A DNA stretch of 64,000 nt from Paenibacillus amylolyticus (GCF_003719335.1 NZ_RIAS01000004.1:124001-188000); one strand, 5' to 3'; positions 18,324 through 28,530 are shown, numbered from the stretch's first letter. A program made the numbers and translations. Notes: a model not told the origin generated them from the letters alone.

Positions 18324-19109
18324 TTATGCTCCTGTTAAAATACGTTGCCCAAGTACTTTGAGGTTCTCCATGACTTGCAGATAAGGATAAGGCCCGTAGC
18401 TGATTCGTGCTACCCCTAGTGTTGCCAGTTGCCTGGGTGAAGGTTCGTTGGAGGTTACCATCACATTGACGGGAATTGGCGAACGGTCACATAGTTCCTG
18501 AATCCATTGCTGATCCTGTAAGCCTGGAACGAACAGACCGCTTGCCCCTGCTTCCGCGTATGCTTCGGACCGTGCAATTGCTTCGTTAACTAATGCTTCA
18601 TTATGTTTTTCAGGAACTTGTTGTAGAAATAAATCTGTGCGTGCATTGATAAAAAGGGGAATGCCTGCCTCATTTGCAGCTTCGCGAGCAGCGCATAATC
18701 TCAGACATTGTTCTGCGACACTGTACATGCCTTCATCACAGGGCAACTGATCCTCGATATTAATGCCTACCGCCCCATGCTCAATAATTTGTAGCACATT
18801 TTGCTTCACTTCTGACACAGACCTGCCATACCCTCCCTCTATATCGATCGTTACAGGCAGATCTATGCTCTTTGTTATACGTGCGAGATTAGTAAGTACC
18901 AATTGGAACGGCAGAGCTTCACCATCCTGTTCCCCATGAGCGGCGGCAACAGACCAGCTTCCCGTAGCAATAGCCTTGGCACCTGTAGATTGAATGGTCT
19001 GTGCGCTCCCGGCATCCCACACGTTCACCAGTACAAGCGGGTGTTCCTTCACATGATATCGATGAAATTGTTCAGCTTTTTCCTTCTGATTGCAATGGTT
19101 GTTTTTCAA
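18324..19109 (-). CDS. Isocitrate lyase / PEP mutase family protein
   Basis: A 261-residue (beta/alpha)8 enzyme of the PEP mutase/isocitrate lyase superfamily. The metal-binding motif DIEGGYG and the GINIEDQ strand are present; the superfamily Lys-Lys-Cys loop of true isocitrate lyase is absent, so a lyase such as oxaloacetate or methylisocitrate-type, or a phosphonomutase-like activity, is possible. TTG start preceded by AAGGAAGTGAG. It follows ada by 51 bp on the same strand and may be co-transcribed; the link to DNA repair is not obvious. Confidence 0.85.
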   Translation of the reverse strand: MKNNHCNQKEKAEQFHRYHVKEHPLVLVNVWDAGSAQTIQSTGAKAIATGSWSVAAAHGEQDGEALPFQLVLTNLARITKSIDLPVTIDIEGGYGRSVSEVKQNVLQIIEHGAVGINIEDQLPCDEGMYSVAEQCLRLCAAREAANEAGIPLFINARTDLFLQQVPEKHNEALVNEAIARSEAYAEAGASGLFVPGLQDQQWIQELCDRSPIPVNVMVTSNEPSPRQLATLGVARISYGPYPYLQVMENLKVLGQRILTGA

Positions 19110-19160
19110 CTTGACTCACTTCCTTTATAGAAATAAATAGGGTGTTGCTACTGTTAATTC

Positions 19161-20222
19161 TTACTTCAATGACATCTGTCTCTCGTGCTGAAGCAACCAA
19201 TTTTTCCGTGTCAGTCCACCTCCATAACCGCCCAATTCACCACTTGCACTAATCACACGGTGACACGGAATCACAATAGCTAGCTGATTTGCCCCGTTTG
19301 CTTGGGCTACGGCCCGGCAGGCAGAAGGTTTTCCAACGACGTTTGCAATTTCCTGATACGACCTCGTTTCCCCAGTCGGAATGGCTAATAACGCTTCCCA
19401 TACCCCCTTCTGAAATGGTGTTCCTAAACAGAACAACGCTGTGTCGAACGCTGTCCTTTTGCCGTCGAAGTATTCATTTAATTCCCGTTCAATGGATTGA
19501 ATAGGTGCTGTTGTGCCAGGAACAATCGCAGATTTGGTGCGCTTGCGCAGGCGTTCCACCTCGCGTTCCAGCCCTCTGCGATCTATAAATTCGAGTAAAT
19601 ATAAAGCTTGCTCATCCGCTATAGCCATCATGGGGCCAAGCCTTGTATCGATCCAGGATGCCTTCAGTACCCGTTCATCATCTACATGTGTAGGTGCAGC
19701 TCCCATAATCCTTGAAAAGGCATCCCGGAATCCACTGCTGGATTCATATCCGGTGGAGAGTTGGCTATCAATGACAGTACGTCCTGAACGAATATGTTTC
19801 AGTGCTAGTCCCATACGCCGTGCGCGAGCGTATTCGACAAAGGTCATCCCGAATCGTTTTTTGAACTGACGGCGAGCAGTGGATTCATCAATGGATAGTG
19901 CCCTGAAATCTTGCCCCTTCCAGCGTTTTTCCGGCTCCTTCTCGACAGCCTCCACCAGCATGCGAACCACATCCGAAACATGATTGGGGTGAGATAGAGG
20001 CCGGCATCGCTGGCATGGTCGAAATGACGCGAGCAGGGCTTGCTGAGCGGTTTCATAAAATTCGCAGTTTTCAAACTTAGGTTTTCGAGCCGGGCAGGTG
20101 GGACGACAGAATACCCCCGTTGTTTTGACCCCGACATAAAATAAACCTTCATATTCTGAATCTTTAGCTATCAGCGCCTGGTAATATTGTTCCTTCAGAT
20201 CTGCAGAGATCATAAGCCGCAC
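19161..20222 (-). CDS. ada: Ada: methylphosphotriester/O6-methylguanine methyltransferase and activator
   Basis: A 353-residue full-length Ada. The N-terminal zinc domain has C39, C43, C70 and C73 (FCRPTC and CQRC), of which the first is the methylphosphotriester acceptor. An AraC-type helix-turn-helix pair follows (about 85-180), then the MGMT domain with the acceptor C320 in IPCHRV. It repairs alkylated DNA by suicide transfer and, once methylated, activates the adaptive response. GTG start with GGAG 7 bases upstream. In many Bacillales these domains are split into AdaA and AdaB; here they are fused as in enterobacteria. Confidence 0.95.
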   Translation of the reverse strand: MRLMISADLKEQYYQALIAKDSEYEGLFYVGVKTTGVFCRPTCPARKPKFENCEFYETAQQALLASFRPCQRCRPLSHPNHVSDVVRMLVEAVEKEPEKRWKGQDFRALSIDESTARRQFKKRFGMTFVEYARARRMGLALKHIRSGRTVIDSQLSTGYESSSGFRDAFSRIMGAAPTHVDDERVLKASWIDTRLGPMMAIADEQALYLLEFIDRRGLEREVERLRKRTKSAIVPGTTAPIQSIERELNEYFDGKRTAFDTALFCLGTPFQKGVWEALLAIPTGETRSYQEIANVVGKPSACRAVAQANGANQLAIVIPCHRVISASGELGGYGGGLTRKNWLLQHERQMSLK

Positions 20223-20516
20223 GTCCTTACTCCAGTAGAATCACAATCTTTCCCTTATTATAGGGCAGAATCATACGTCCCATCGCCGAAAATCAGGCAT
20301 CCATTCTCGAATTGGAACTTTTGTTTATTCAGACCGAGCAATGTTCAGAATTTGTTTAGAATGAAGTGATAACATAGACCTATGTATTAGATTAAAAGGT
20401 AGTAGTATATGCCTACTTAGCTTTAGAGAAAGATTAAAAATTATGTTGTTAAGTGAAGTTATATAGGCAAAGAAGTTGAAGATTGACGAAAAAGGAAGAT
20501 AACAATCGGGGGTTAG

Positions 20517-20909
20517 ATGGAAATGAAATATTCCACGTACAAAAGCATTCATGAACCTGAACAGGTTCTAAGAACCAAGCCGGAATTCTCATATGAAAAA
20601 TACGCTTCAAGGCTCTTTCTACGAGATCAGATCACACGCTCGGCTATGATTAAACTGCTCATTACGATTAGCGTATTTATTGCTGGCTGCAGTGTAGTAT
20701 TCAAGGCGTCGGCGGGAGATCAGCCTGTGCTGCTGAATGAACAGGTTGTTGTATCTTCCGGGGATACTCTGTGGAGTATATCTCTTGCGAACAAACCGGA
20801 TCAGATGGATACTCGGATTTATGTCGAAGCGCTCAAAGATAAAAACCAATTGTCACACGGAACCATTCAGACAGGACAGGTGCTGGAGTTGCCGCAATTC
20901 CAACATTAA
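20517..20909 (+). CDS. Membrane-anchored LysM protein (YneA-like layout)
   Basis: A 130-residue protein: about 42 cytoplasmic residues, one membrane segment (MIKLLITISVFIAGCSVVF), then an extracytoplasmic LysM domain starting VVSSGDTLWSISLAN. The layout resembles the SOS cell-division inhibitor YneA, but lexA is not adjacent and I see no convincing LexA box upstream. A second ATG two codons downstream is equally possible as start. Peptidoglycan binding is a family property; role in division is only a guess. Confidence 0.75.
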   Translation: MEMKYSTYKSIHEPEQVLRTKPEFSYEKYASRLFLRDQITRSAMIKLLITISVFIAGCSVVFKASAGDQPVLLNEQVVVSSGDTLWSISLANKPDQMDTRIYVEALKDKNQLSHGTIQTGQVLELPQFQH

Positions 20910-21120
20910 TCATAAGAATCAGTACACGTCTGATTCCCATCTTTTTGCATGAAAACTCATACACTCATCACTACAAAAGAACAGGTATAGTCTAGAATTT
21001 TTAATTCATTTACATATTATGGAGCTTCATGAGGGACGATATGGTGTAGTGATGAATAAGGTTCATGTTCTAATCTGTGTGTGAGAAGGATGCAATAAGA
21101 ACGAAGGGAGAAGATGGAGT

Positions 21121-21696
21121 ATGAAACAGGTGATCCAAAGATCTGCACTGTATACTGCTTTGTTATGTATGGTGATTGTTGTTAGCGCCTGTGGTGCTAA
21201 AAATAATAAAGAGTCTGTACAGGAGCACGCTTACCCGCAGTCCAAGCAACCGATCGAGGAAGCTGGACAGGGATCGATACCTAATGCGGAGGCCAAAAAC
21301 AAGAACGATCAGAATAGCACAGCAGGTGAAGAGGGCAAGATGCAGACGCAGTCTAACGCTGCGGCAACGTCAAAGGATATTGACATTGTTATTGATCAAT
21401 CGGATAAACCGATGGAGGGCAACAGCTTTGATTTTGCGATCAAAAAGGTTCCTAAGGGGTATAGCCTAACGGAAATGCGCTGGACATCCAACACGGTAAC
21501 GATTGTGAATACGATGCAGGAAGCGATCGAGCATGGCGGGAACGGAGAGGACGGCTTTTATTTTAGCGGTAATGGACAGTTCTCAGGTTTTATCTATTCG
21601 GACGAGATGAAGGGCGAACGCGGAAAAGCCACATTTGTTTTTACCAATGATGAGGGTAACATGCTGATGTCCGAGAAGGAGATTCAGTTGAAGTAA
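21121..21696 (+). CDS. Putative lipoprotein
   Basis: A 191-residue protein with signal peptide and lipobox VSAC (Cys near residue 22). A polar, low-complexity linker of Lys/Asn/Gln follows to about residue 85, then a compact C-terminal domain with strands such as FDFAIKKVPKGYSL and FIYSDEMKGERGKATFVF. No known family recognised. Gene stands alone and ends at a strong terminator. Surface-exposed lipoprotein of unknown function. Confidence 0.8.
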   Translation: MKQVIQRSALYTALLCMVIVVSACGAKNNKESVQEHAYPQSKQPIEEAGQGSIPNAEAKNKNDQNSTAGEEGKMQTQSNAAATSKDIDIVIDQSDKPMEGNSFDFAIKKVPKGYSLTEMRWTSNTVTIVNTMQEAIEHGGNGEDGFYFSGNGQFSGFIYSDEMKGERGKATFVFTNDEGNMLMSEKEIQLK

Positions 21697-21763
21697 GCAT
21701 AGAAAGCCCAGGAGACGGAGAAACATAAATCATTGTACGGATAAAATTAAAAATAAAACGGGA

Positions 21764-21789
21764 AAAGCAGCCCTAGGGCTGCTTTTTTT
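21764..21789. terminator. Bidirectional terminator
   Basis: AAGCAGCCCTAGGGCTGCTT, a perfect palindrome, followed by TTTTTTT on the plus strand; shared with the converging CdsA-like gene. Confidence 0.92.
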
Positions 21790-21846
21790 GATGTTCATCA
21801 TCGTTTGCTTAGAAGTTGTATTTTTACTATTAGTAATAGACCGTTT

Positions 21847-22764
21847 CTACATGAATTCAAAGAAATACCGAACGACGTGGAACATGACCGGCGAAGTATA
21901 GGTGAGGCTGTCGACCCTGCTGAGATAGCTCTTTTTGAGTGCATCCGATTTGTTGTCATCCCCGATGAGCAGATCTCGTTTCAGCACAGATACGGTGAGG
22001 CTGCCGAAGAATCCGGCGAGGCCAATCAGTGCCCCGATGAACAGGGAAAACTGCCAATCAAATGGTGTCAGGTAGGGATGGATGAAATAGGAGGTGGCCG
22101 TCGTGACCAGGAATGCACATACAAACCCTTCCCAGGTGATAAAAGGATTCGCTGTAGGCACCACTTTTCGTTTGCCCAAATACAGAGATACGAGATAGTG
22201 CACCACATCATTAAGCTGAGTCAACACCACAAGGAAGAGGACCAGCTTTGATCCGTACTCGGGTGAGGCAAAAGGGAAATAAGCCAGATGGCTGAGCCCA
22301 AACACCATCAGCATGAGTCCCCATTGGGTGGAACTGACACTGCGCAGGAACCCGATCGTTCCCTTGTTGATCAGACGTGGCATGGGCAGGACGAGAAATA
22401 CATAGAGCGGAATAAAGATGATGAACATGCCATACCACCCAATGTATATCCAGTAAAATTGCACCGGGATCGCGAGATATGCCCATAGAAATAGACGGCG
22501 GTCAGCTTTGCGGGTGTTGCGGATCATGGAAAAGTACTCTTTGAGGGAGAAAAATGCCAGCACCATCAGCGAGATCAACGAGACGATGGGATTAAATAGG
22601 GTAGCGAGGCAAAAGATGGCCAGCATGCCCCACCAGGTTTTGATTTTCGTCCCAATACCCGAATAATCCTTGTCTGGCTGCAGTTTGGCAATCACTTTGT
22701 ACACAATATGTATAACGAGTAGAGCTGCGAAAATCAGGGTTAATGTAAGTAGAGAGCTGTTCAT
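21847..22764 (-). CDS. Phosphatidate cytidylyltransferase family membrane protein (CdsA-like)
   Basis: A 305-residue protein with about eight membrane segments. The C-terminal signature SVLKRDLLIGDDNKS...LSRVDSLTYTSP corresponds to the CDP-diglyceride synthase motif (S-x-KR-x(2)-K-D-x(n)-G-x(2)-DR-x-DS), with Arg-Val-Asp in place of DRxD. Such proteins make CDP-diacylglycerol from phosphatidate and CTP. It is not next to uppS or dxr, where the housekeeping cdsA normally sits, so it is probably a paralogue with a related or specialised substrate. Confidence 0.82.
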   Translation of the reverse strand: MNSSLLTLTLIFAALLVIHIVYKVIAKLQPDKDYSGIGTKIKTWWGMLAIFCLATLFNPIVSLISLMVLAFFSLKEYFSMIRNTRKADRRLFLWAYLAIPVQFYWIYIGWYGMFIIFIPLYVFLVLPMPRLINKGTIGFLRSVSSTQWGLMLMVFGLSHLAYFPFASPEYGSKLVLFLVVLTQLNDVVHYLVSLYLGKRKVVPTANPFITWEGFVCAFLVTTATSYFIHPYLTPFDWQFSLFIGALIGLAGFFGSLTVSVLKRDLLIGDDNKSDALKKSYLSRVDSLTYTSPVMFHVVRYFFEFM

Positions 22765-22856
22765 GTACGAAGATCACCTGCTTATTCAATATGAGATTCC
22801 ATTATAGGGTACCTATGTTATTATGAAGGAATAGTGCCAACTTGATAAGGGGAAAT

Positions 22857-23411
22857 ATGAGGATGACCGACGAACGTTCGATTTATATTTTGCTGACGAA
22901 TACAGGTACGTTGTTTACAAGAGTCATTCAGACTTACACCAAAGCGCCGTATAATCACGCTTCCATCTCGTTCGACCGGGAATTAACGGAGTTGTACAGC
23001 TTCGGTCGCAAACATCCGAGCAATCCGCTGAACGGTGGGTTTGTGAAGGAAGATATCCAGACAGGGACGTATAGTAAATATCCGAATACGACATGTGTCA
23101 TCTATGAGCTTCAGGTCACGGAGCGTGAAGTGGAAAAAATGAAACGAGTGCTGCACATTTTCATTCGCAGCCGCCAGAAATATATGTACAACCTACTGGG
23201 CGTTCTCGGCATTACACTCAAGGAACCAGTAGAGTTCAGCAACTCCTATTTTTGCTCCCAGTTCGTAGCGGAGATTCTGCAACGCTCAGGGATCAAGCTA
23301 TGGAACAAACTACCTGCGCTTGTAACCCCGGATGATTTTCGCCAAAGCGAGCAACTGAGACTGGTGTATGAGGGGAGACTAATGGAATATCAGGTGAAGC
23401 CGGACCGTTAA
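22857..23411 (+). CDS. YiiX/YebB-like permuted NlpC/P60 (papain-like) protein
   Basis: A protein of about 184 residues with the circularly permuted papain-like fold: conserved His in the early strand (APYNHASISFD) and the nucleophile Cys in SYFCSQFVAEIL. These hydrolases act on amide or lipid-ester bonds; substrates in Bacillales are unknown. Three in-frame starts compete (TTG 22842, ATG 22857, ATG 22863); AAGGGG at 22847-22852 supports 22857 or 22863. Divergent from the CdsA-like gene. Strong terminator follows. Confidence 0.8.
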   Translation: MRMTDERSIYILLTNTGTLFTRVIQTYTKAPYNHASISFDRELTELYSFGRKHPSNPLNGGFVKEDIQTGTYSKYPNTTCVIYELQVTEREVEKMKRVLHIFIRSRQKYMYNLLGVLGITLKEPVEFSNSYFCSQFVAEILQRSGIKLWNKLPALVTPDDFRQSEQLRLVYEGRLMEYQVKPDR

Positions 23412-23469
23412 GCAGGAATTTCACCAAATTTTTTTTTGAAAATGATGAATTTTGACGAAAAATATGAAG

Positions 23470-23508
23470 GAATCCACTCTGTTTTCAACTATGGAGTGGA
23501 TTTTTTTC
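23470..23508 (+). terminator. Terminator of the YiiX-like gene
   Basis: AATCCACTC...GAGTGGATT stem with seven Ts. Confidence 0.93.
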
Positions 23509-23614
23509 CTTTTATTATCATTTCTTGTTTAGAATCTGTTTATTGTTGTGTTCTAAACTAGGTCCAAAGATACAGGCATAAGGATCAAACACGAAATGAG
23601 AGGAGAGCGAAGCC

Positions 23615-26600
23615 TTGTTCAGAAAGATAGTAAGTTTTTTGTTGGTGGCAATGATGTTGCTTCAGATTGTAAGTCCTGGAGGTGTGGTGAGTGCTCGATC
23701 TTACCCATTCGAACGTATAAACATGGAGAGACAAGGGTATGACGATTCCAACTCTGGCGAAAAAATAGCTTATGTTCGTAATTTGCTTGAAGAAGGAGAA
23801 TTGCTACAGCTGCCTGAAGGTTACGCAGCTTTAAGCGAGGACCAAAAGAATGAGATTGCCAGAGGTATGATTATGCTGATTCCACTAGATGTGCAATATA
23901 ATAGTGACAATCAGGCTGTATACGCATTTAAACTGATTTATAATCTCAGTGTATTACCCAAACAAACTGAATTTGATGCAAAAAAAGATGTAATGGATCA
24001 GGTGTACGACTCCATGGCAAAATGGCCGTCCTACTTTTCAAATGTAAGTGAAACGGAGTGGACCCAAGCCGGGTATCAATATAAGCATCTGACCGGAGCA
24101 GATTTGACTATGTTTGTAGACGACATATTGTCCTTTGATAATAGATTTCAAGGCTCTTCATTTACTACGTACTTTAATAGCCAGCTCGAATTTATGGTCA
24201 CGAAAATGAAAGAATATAAAGAAATAAATAAAGCTAACGACCTTTCTAGCATGAATGAAGCGTTAATGAATCTTTTTCGCATGTATACGTTTATCCAACA
24301 ATATGTTGATTTTAGGCCCGACTTCCCACCATTTGTTTTTAATATGGGCAAAATGTCTACGCTTAAGAACGACGACGAAAAAAATGAACTGGCTCAATGG
24401 ATGCTTGATCACAAAGGTACAGGTTATGAAACAGTATCTGACGTTCAAAAGGCATTTGATGCCTTTTTTAAACCAGGGCTGACCAAGTATAACCAATTGA
24501 AGAAGGCGGCGGATACAGGGAATGCCAGTGACTATATTGAGGAAGTTATCGAACTATTAAGTGATGAAAATTTCATAGATGTACCTGGTTTCAAACAACT
24601 ATCTTCAGATGATCAGAAGGATATCGCAGTTTATATGCTTAATTTAGATCCACCAACCAGTGAAGGGTACGCCAATAAAGAGCAAGTTGAATACCTCGTG
24701 CAGTTAGCTTTGAAGGCGGTTGAATTCATTCATGACATTGGTGGACCGGCTGAAATGAATTCACTTAATGAACTATATACGAAGCAGATGCAACAAGTTA
24801 ACTATTTGGATTACCCTGCCCCTGACAGTATGTTTTATCAGTTTGTAGGTAAATATCCTCAATCCTCAGACATTGAAAAACGTATCACGGCGTCTATGAT
24901 TGAGCTACAACTTAAAAAAGGTCCGTCGTCTGTGTTCAGATTATTAAATTATCTTGATGATGCAGCAAGGTTCACCCCTTTAATTAACAAGGCGCTGACC
25001 ACTAATGAAATGCTGGCTTCTCTGTTCGGATTGCAACAAATACAGTCTGACATTAACAAATACAATAATAATAACCTGGGAAATCCTATAAATAGCTTTC
25101 CTATAGATGTGAGTAAGATGGATGGTATAAAGACAGATGCACAAAAGTTAAATGCACTGGCAGATCATATGATTGCGGAGCGTCCAGCTGGCGGGTACGA
25201 ATCCTTTGTTCAAATCCAGAACGCTTTTGACAAATTTTTCTCCAGTGATAACAACACGGATGCATTGTCTGTCTTGAACGCTGCGAGGAAAAGTGGAAAT
25301 AAAACAGCCATGCGTGATGCTATGGAAGATCCGGCGTTAGGAATTAAATTTCCTGACGGCTACGAAAATTTAAACCCAAAGGTTAGAGATTTCATTGCAG
25401 GATTCTTGATCCAATACGTCAGTGAAGATTACGAGAATAAAAATCAGGTTCAACTCATGATTGAACTTGGTGTTCTGGCACAATCTGTTTGGGAACAAAC
25501 TGAGCTTGCTGCTTTGAGCAATAAACTGGATTTACTTGCACAAAAATTGGTAGATATATCAGAGTACTTTAACGACCAAGAAGCAGAAGAGTATGGAAGC
25601 ATTGGTCAAAAATATTTAAAACTCACCAATAAAGTAGACAAAAATGTTTTTGCTTATAAATACATGTATTCAATGGCTTATGAAAAGTTGAAAGGACTCT
25701 ACCAAGGAGATATCGTGGAACCAATGGTAGTGTTAGGGCTTTTGACGGCCCCGTATCAATCTATTGAAAAGGCCACCAAAATTGACCCAATGAATCAGTG
25801 GCTCGAGAATGCTATGAAAGATCGAATTGAGGGAGAGGCTTTCTTCGACAATTATGAATTTAATCGTTCAGGTGCCCTTGACCTTTCCAAAAGAGCAGAG
25901 CTTAGCGCAGAAGATCAAAAGGAATTGGCACAATGGGTACTTGATGAACAAGACAGCTATGAGGATATTGGGAACTTACAATACGTTATTAATCGTTTCT
26001 TCACGGCTCCTAATATAAAAGGGGACGATGTTAAAAACGAAATAACGGGTCTAAATGATACGATGGAAGTTTCCTTCGATGGCAAACTGAACTGGATCGA
26101 TCTGTCTTCCATTCAGAAGTTGGATTTTAGCGGTAACAAAACAGTATGGGTTCGTTATAAAGCGTTTAGTGATGAGTTGCCGGGACGTGCTGTGAAAATT
26201 GTCTTTACAGCCAATGGTGACAGTGGTAATGGTACTGGGTCGACACCTAACCCGGGTAACAACACAGGTGGTAACGGTGGCGGTGGATCATCTGCGCCGG
26301 TAACGTCTACACCTGCACCAACGACCAAGCAAGAACAGATCGTGGTGGATGTGAATGGCGTTAACGGTACAAACCTAACCAAAACACCAATCACACGTAC
26401 AACCGAAACTAACGGCGCGGTTAAAGATTTGGTGAAAATGACAGATGCGATTGCCAAGGAATCGGTTGTAAAAGCAAAACAGCTGGGCACCGATACAGCA
26501 CGCATCGTCATTCCAGATACCAAAGACGCTGTGTCCGAGACACGTGTGGAAGTCCCAAAAACTGCTGTCAAAGATCTAAGTGACGGTTCGATGAAACTGG

Positions 26601-27649
26601 AAATCTCGACGGAAAATGCTGTAATCTCCATTCCAACGAAGTCCATTGCTGGATTCGATCAAGACTTGTACTTCCGTATTGTTCCGCTCAAAAAGGAATC
26701 CGAGCGCAAAGACTTGGAAGAGCGTGCGAGGAAAGAGCAAGTGATTCAGCAAGTTGCACCGAATACGAATGTTCGTGTACTGGCTCGTCCGGTTGAGATC
26801 GAAACGAACATACAGAGCCGTGAAGTGACGCTGACATTGCCACTAGGCAACAGCCTGCCAACCGATGTGGCAACTCGTCAGCAGATTCTGGATAACCTGG
26901 CTGTGTACATTGAACACAGTGACGGTACCAAAGAACTGGTGCAAGGCAAACTCGTGAAACTGGCTAATAACAGCGAAGGTATTGAGTTTACGGTAACCAA
27001 ATTCAGTACGTTTACACTGGTTGTCGTCGATGGGCTGAAAGCTTCTCAAAAGACAAATCATCCGTACATCCAAGGTTTCGGTGCCGATTTCCGTCCAGAT
27101 GCATTCGTTACACGTGCACAGATGGCTGCGATGCTGGCTCGTAATCTGCCGGGTGAAACAGCAGCAGCTACGGTGGCAGGTACAACCTTTGCCGATGTAG
27201 CCGCAACACATTGGGCAACAAGTGAGATTCAAAAGGCACAGGCCGCAGGTATCATGAACGGCCTGAGCGGCACAGCGTTTGCGCCGGAAGGTTCAATCAC
27301 GCGTGCACAGATGGCAACCATTGCGTACCGGTGGTTGCAGAAGCAACAAACAAACGCTGTAGCAACTGATACCACAGGAACAGCACCAGAAGCAGCGTCC
27401 TTTACAGATGTAGCCGCTGATCTGTGGGCAGCCGATGCAATTGCCTATGTGCAATCCACAGGCCTGATGACGGGTTACAATGATGGTACATTCAAACCGG
27501 ATAGCAAGTTGACTCGTGCCGAAGCGGTAAAAGTGCTAAACGTCCTGTTCAAGCGTACACCGCTGACGGGAGTGGCCACGCCATCCTTTAGCGACGTGCC
27601 TGCAACCCACTGGGCATATGCAGATATTGAAGCTGCGGCACAGAAGTGA
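23615..27649 (+). CDS. Large secreted SLH-domain surface protein with internal repeats
   Basis: A 1344-residue exported protein. TTG start with AGGAG 9 bases upstream; signal peptide 1-27 (VVSA). Residues about 60-800 consist of an alternating helical repeat: a B block (ELAQWMLDHKGTGYETV...AFDAFF) at about 246, 503 and 761, and an A block (GYAALSEDQKNEIARGMI) at about 61, 319 and 575, giving a period near 257 residues. A Gly/Ser/Thr-Pro linker (about 870-905) follows, then a beta-rich region and SLH motifs from residue 1150 to the end; the first SLH lacks its front half and the last ends after HWAYADIEAAAQK. The SLH part should anchor it to pyruvylated cell-wall polymer. Function of the repeats is unknown. 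Confidence 0.9.
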   Translation: MFRKIVSFLLVAMMLLQIVSPGGVVSARSYPFERINMERQGYDDSNSGEKIAYVRNLLEEGELLQLPEGYAALSEDQKNEIARGMIMLIPLDVQYNSDNQAVYAFKLIYNLSVLPKQTEFDAKKDVMDQVYDSMAKWPSYFSNVSETEWTQAGYQYKHLTGADLTMFVDDILSFDNRFQGSSFTTYFNSQLEFMVTKMKEYKEINKANDLSSMNEALMNLFRMYTFIQQYVDFRPDFPPFVFNMGKMSTLKNDDEKNELAQWMLDHKGTGYETVSDVQKAFDAFFKPGLTKYNQLKKAADTGNASDYIEEVIELLSDENFIDVPGFKQLSSDDQKDIAVYMLNLDPPTSEGYANKEQVEYLVQLALKAVEFIHDIGGPAEMNSLNELYTKQMQQVNYLDYPAPDSMFYQFVGKYPQSSDIEKRITASMIELQLKKGPSSVFRLLNYLDDAARFTPLINKALTTNEMLASLFGLQQIQSDINKYNNNNLGNPINSFPIDVSKMDGIKTDAQKLNALADHMIAERPAGGYESFVQIQNAFDKFFSSDNNTDALSVLNAARKSGNKTAMRDAMEDPALGIKFPDGYENLNPKVRDFIAGFLIQYVSEDYENKNQVQLMIELGVLAQSVWEQTELAALSNKLDLLAQKLVDISEYFNDQEAEEYGSIGQKYLKLTNKVDKNVFAYKYMYSMAYEKLKGLYQGDIVEPMVVLGLLTAPYQSIEKATKIDPMNQWLENAMKDRIEGEAFFDNYEFNRSGALDLSKRAELSAEDQKELAQWVLDEQDSYEDIGNLQYVINRFFTAPNIKGDDVKNEITGLNDTMEVSFDGKLNWIDLSSIQKLDFSGNKTVWVRYKAFSDELPGRAVKIVFTANGDSGNGTGSTPNPGNNTGGNGGGGSSAPVTSTPAPTTKQEQIVVDVNGVNGTNLTKTPITRTTETNGAVKDLVKMTDAIAKESVVKAKQLGTDTARIVIPDTKDAVSETRVEVPKTAVKDLSDGSMKLEISTENAVISIPTKSIAGFDQDLYFRIVPLKKESERKDLEERARKEQVIQQVAPNTNVRVLARPVEIETNIQSREVTLTLPLGNSLPTDVATRQQILDNLAVYIEHSDGTKELVQGKLVKLANNSEGIEFTVTKFSTFTLVVVDGLKASQKTNHPYIQGFGADFRPDAFVTRAQMAAMLARNLPGETAAATVAGTTFADVAATHWATSEIQKAQAAGIMNGLSGTAFAPEGSITRAQMATIAYRWLQKQQTNAVATDTTGTAPEAASFTDVAADLWAADAIAYVQSTGLMTGYNDGTFKPDSKLTRAEAVKVLNVLFKRTPLTGVATPSFSDVPATHWAYADIEAAAQK

Positions 27650-27712
27650 TTTTTTCAAGACAATTAAGTTAGAAAGTACTCGAAAGTAAATAGAATGGAA
27701 ATTGTAAACGAT

Positions 27713-27757
27713 AAAAGAGCTGTCCCAAGTCATTCAGTGGCTTGGACAGCTCTTTTG
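27713..27757. terminator. Terminator of the SLH gene
   Basis: AAAAGAGCTGTCC...GGACAGCTCTTTTG; symmetrical A and T runs make it usable in both directions. Confidence 0.9.
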
Positions 27758-27858
27758 CTTATATTTTTATTTTAAAATAAAGTACGCTTCGTATATCTAC
27801 AGTTAACTTTGCTAAGCCAAAGTCTCAAAGCTTACGTTCAACCTTCGCTGGGGTAATC

Positions 27859-28428
27859 TTAATCTTCTGGTGATTGTGGGTCATTTTCATACAGCTTACC
27901 CTCTCGCAATCGATCCACGAATCCTTGAAGCCAGACATAGTATTGCTCTGCATGCTGGAGCTTGTGTAAATCTCGCAATGCCTCTTCCCGTTCTTGTGCA
28001 GCTGTATGTTCCGATAGAATCATGGTTGTCAGGTCAGGGATGACCTCGCGGATGCCTTCCAGCATCACATCCACTTCCCGTTGCAGTTTTAATCCGAAGA
28101 AGTTTTGAAACGTGCGAAAGAAGTCAGTCTCCGCTACATATTGGTCCTGCCGCTCCTTCTTCTCATCCAGCTTATAGATCATTTGGGATTCGGTTAACGA
28201 ACGAACCGCATAGCTCATGTTGCTTTTGCTCATATTCATAGAGGTCTTCATCTCTTCCAGCGTCATCGGACGGTCTTCGAAATACATCACGCCATACAAT
28301 TTACCAAACGTATGATTAACTCCATACAGATCCATCGTATTGGCAATTGCATCGATGACTCTCTCCCTCAGCGCAGATCGATCGGGTAACGACAAATGAT
28401 TCGGCTTCCCGGCAATTTCTTTTCCCAC
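27859..28428 (-). CDS. GbsR/MarR-family transcriptional regulator
   Basis: A 189-residue regulator. The start chosen is GTG 28428, preceded by GAGGTGA at 5 bases; the longer frame has no ribosome site and family members begin here. Winged helix at about residues 20-95 (MDLYGVNHTFGKLYGVMYF, MTLEEMKTSMNMSKSNMSYAVRSL), then a dimerising helical C-terminus. GbsR of B. subtilis is a choline-sensing repressor of glycine betaine synthesis genes. It is divergent from the Ugp-type ABC operon across a 200-bp spacer with a palindrome, so it is the likely regulator of that operon. Confidence 0.88.
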   Translation of the reverse strand: MGKEIAGKPNHLSLPDRSALRERVIDAIANTMDLYGVNHTFGKLYGVMYFEDRPMTLEEMKTSMNMSKSNMSYAVRSLTESQMIYKLDEKKERQDQYVAETDFFRTFQNFFGLKLQREVDVMLEGIREVIPDLTTMILSEHTAAQEREEALRDLHKLQHAEQYYVWLQGFVDRLREGKLYENDPQSPED

Positions 28429-28530
28429 AATGTCACCTCGGCAATAGGATAACGTATCCATGAACATATTCATATTTTACATGACTCTTCGAATTTTAAC
28501 ACAACCCGGAAATAGATTTTTCAAATTGAA

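Noticed and set aside
20335..20350. Possible LexA box (CGAGCAATGTTCA) before the LysM gene
   Set aside because: Spacing between half sites is three instead of four and one half site is mismatched; not enough to claim SOS control.
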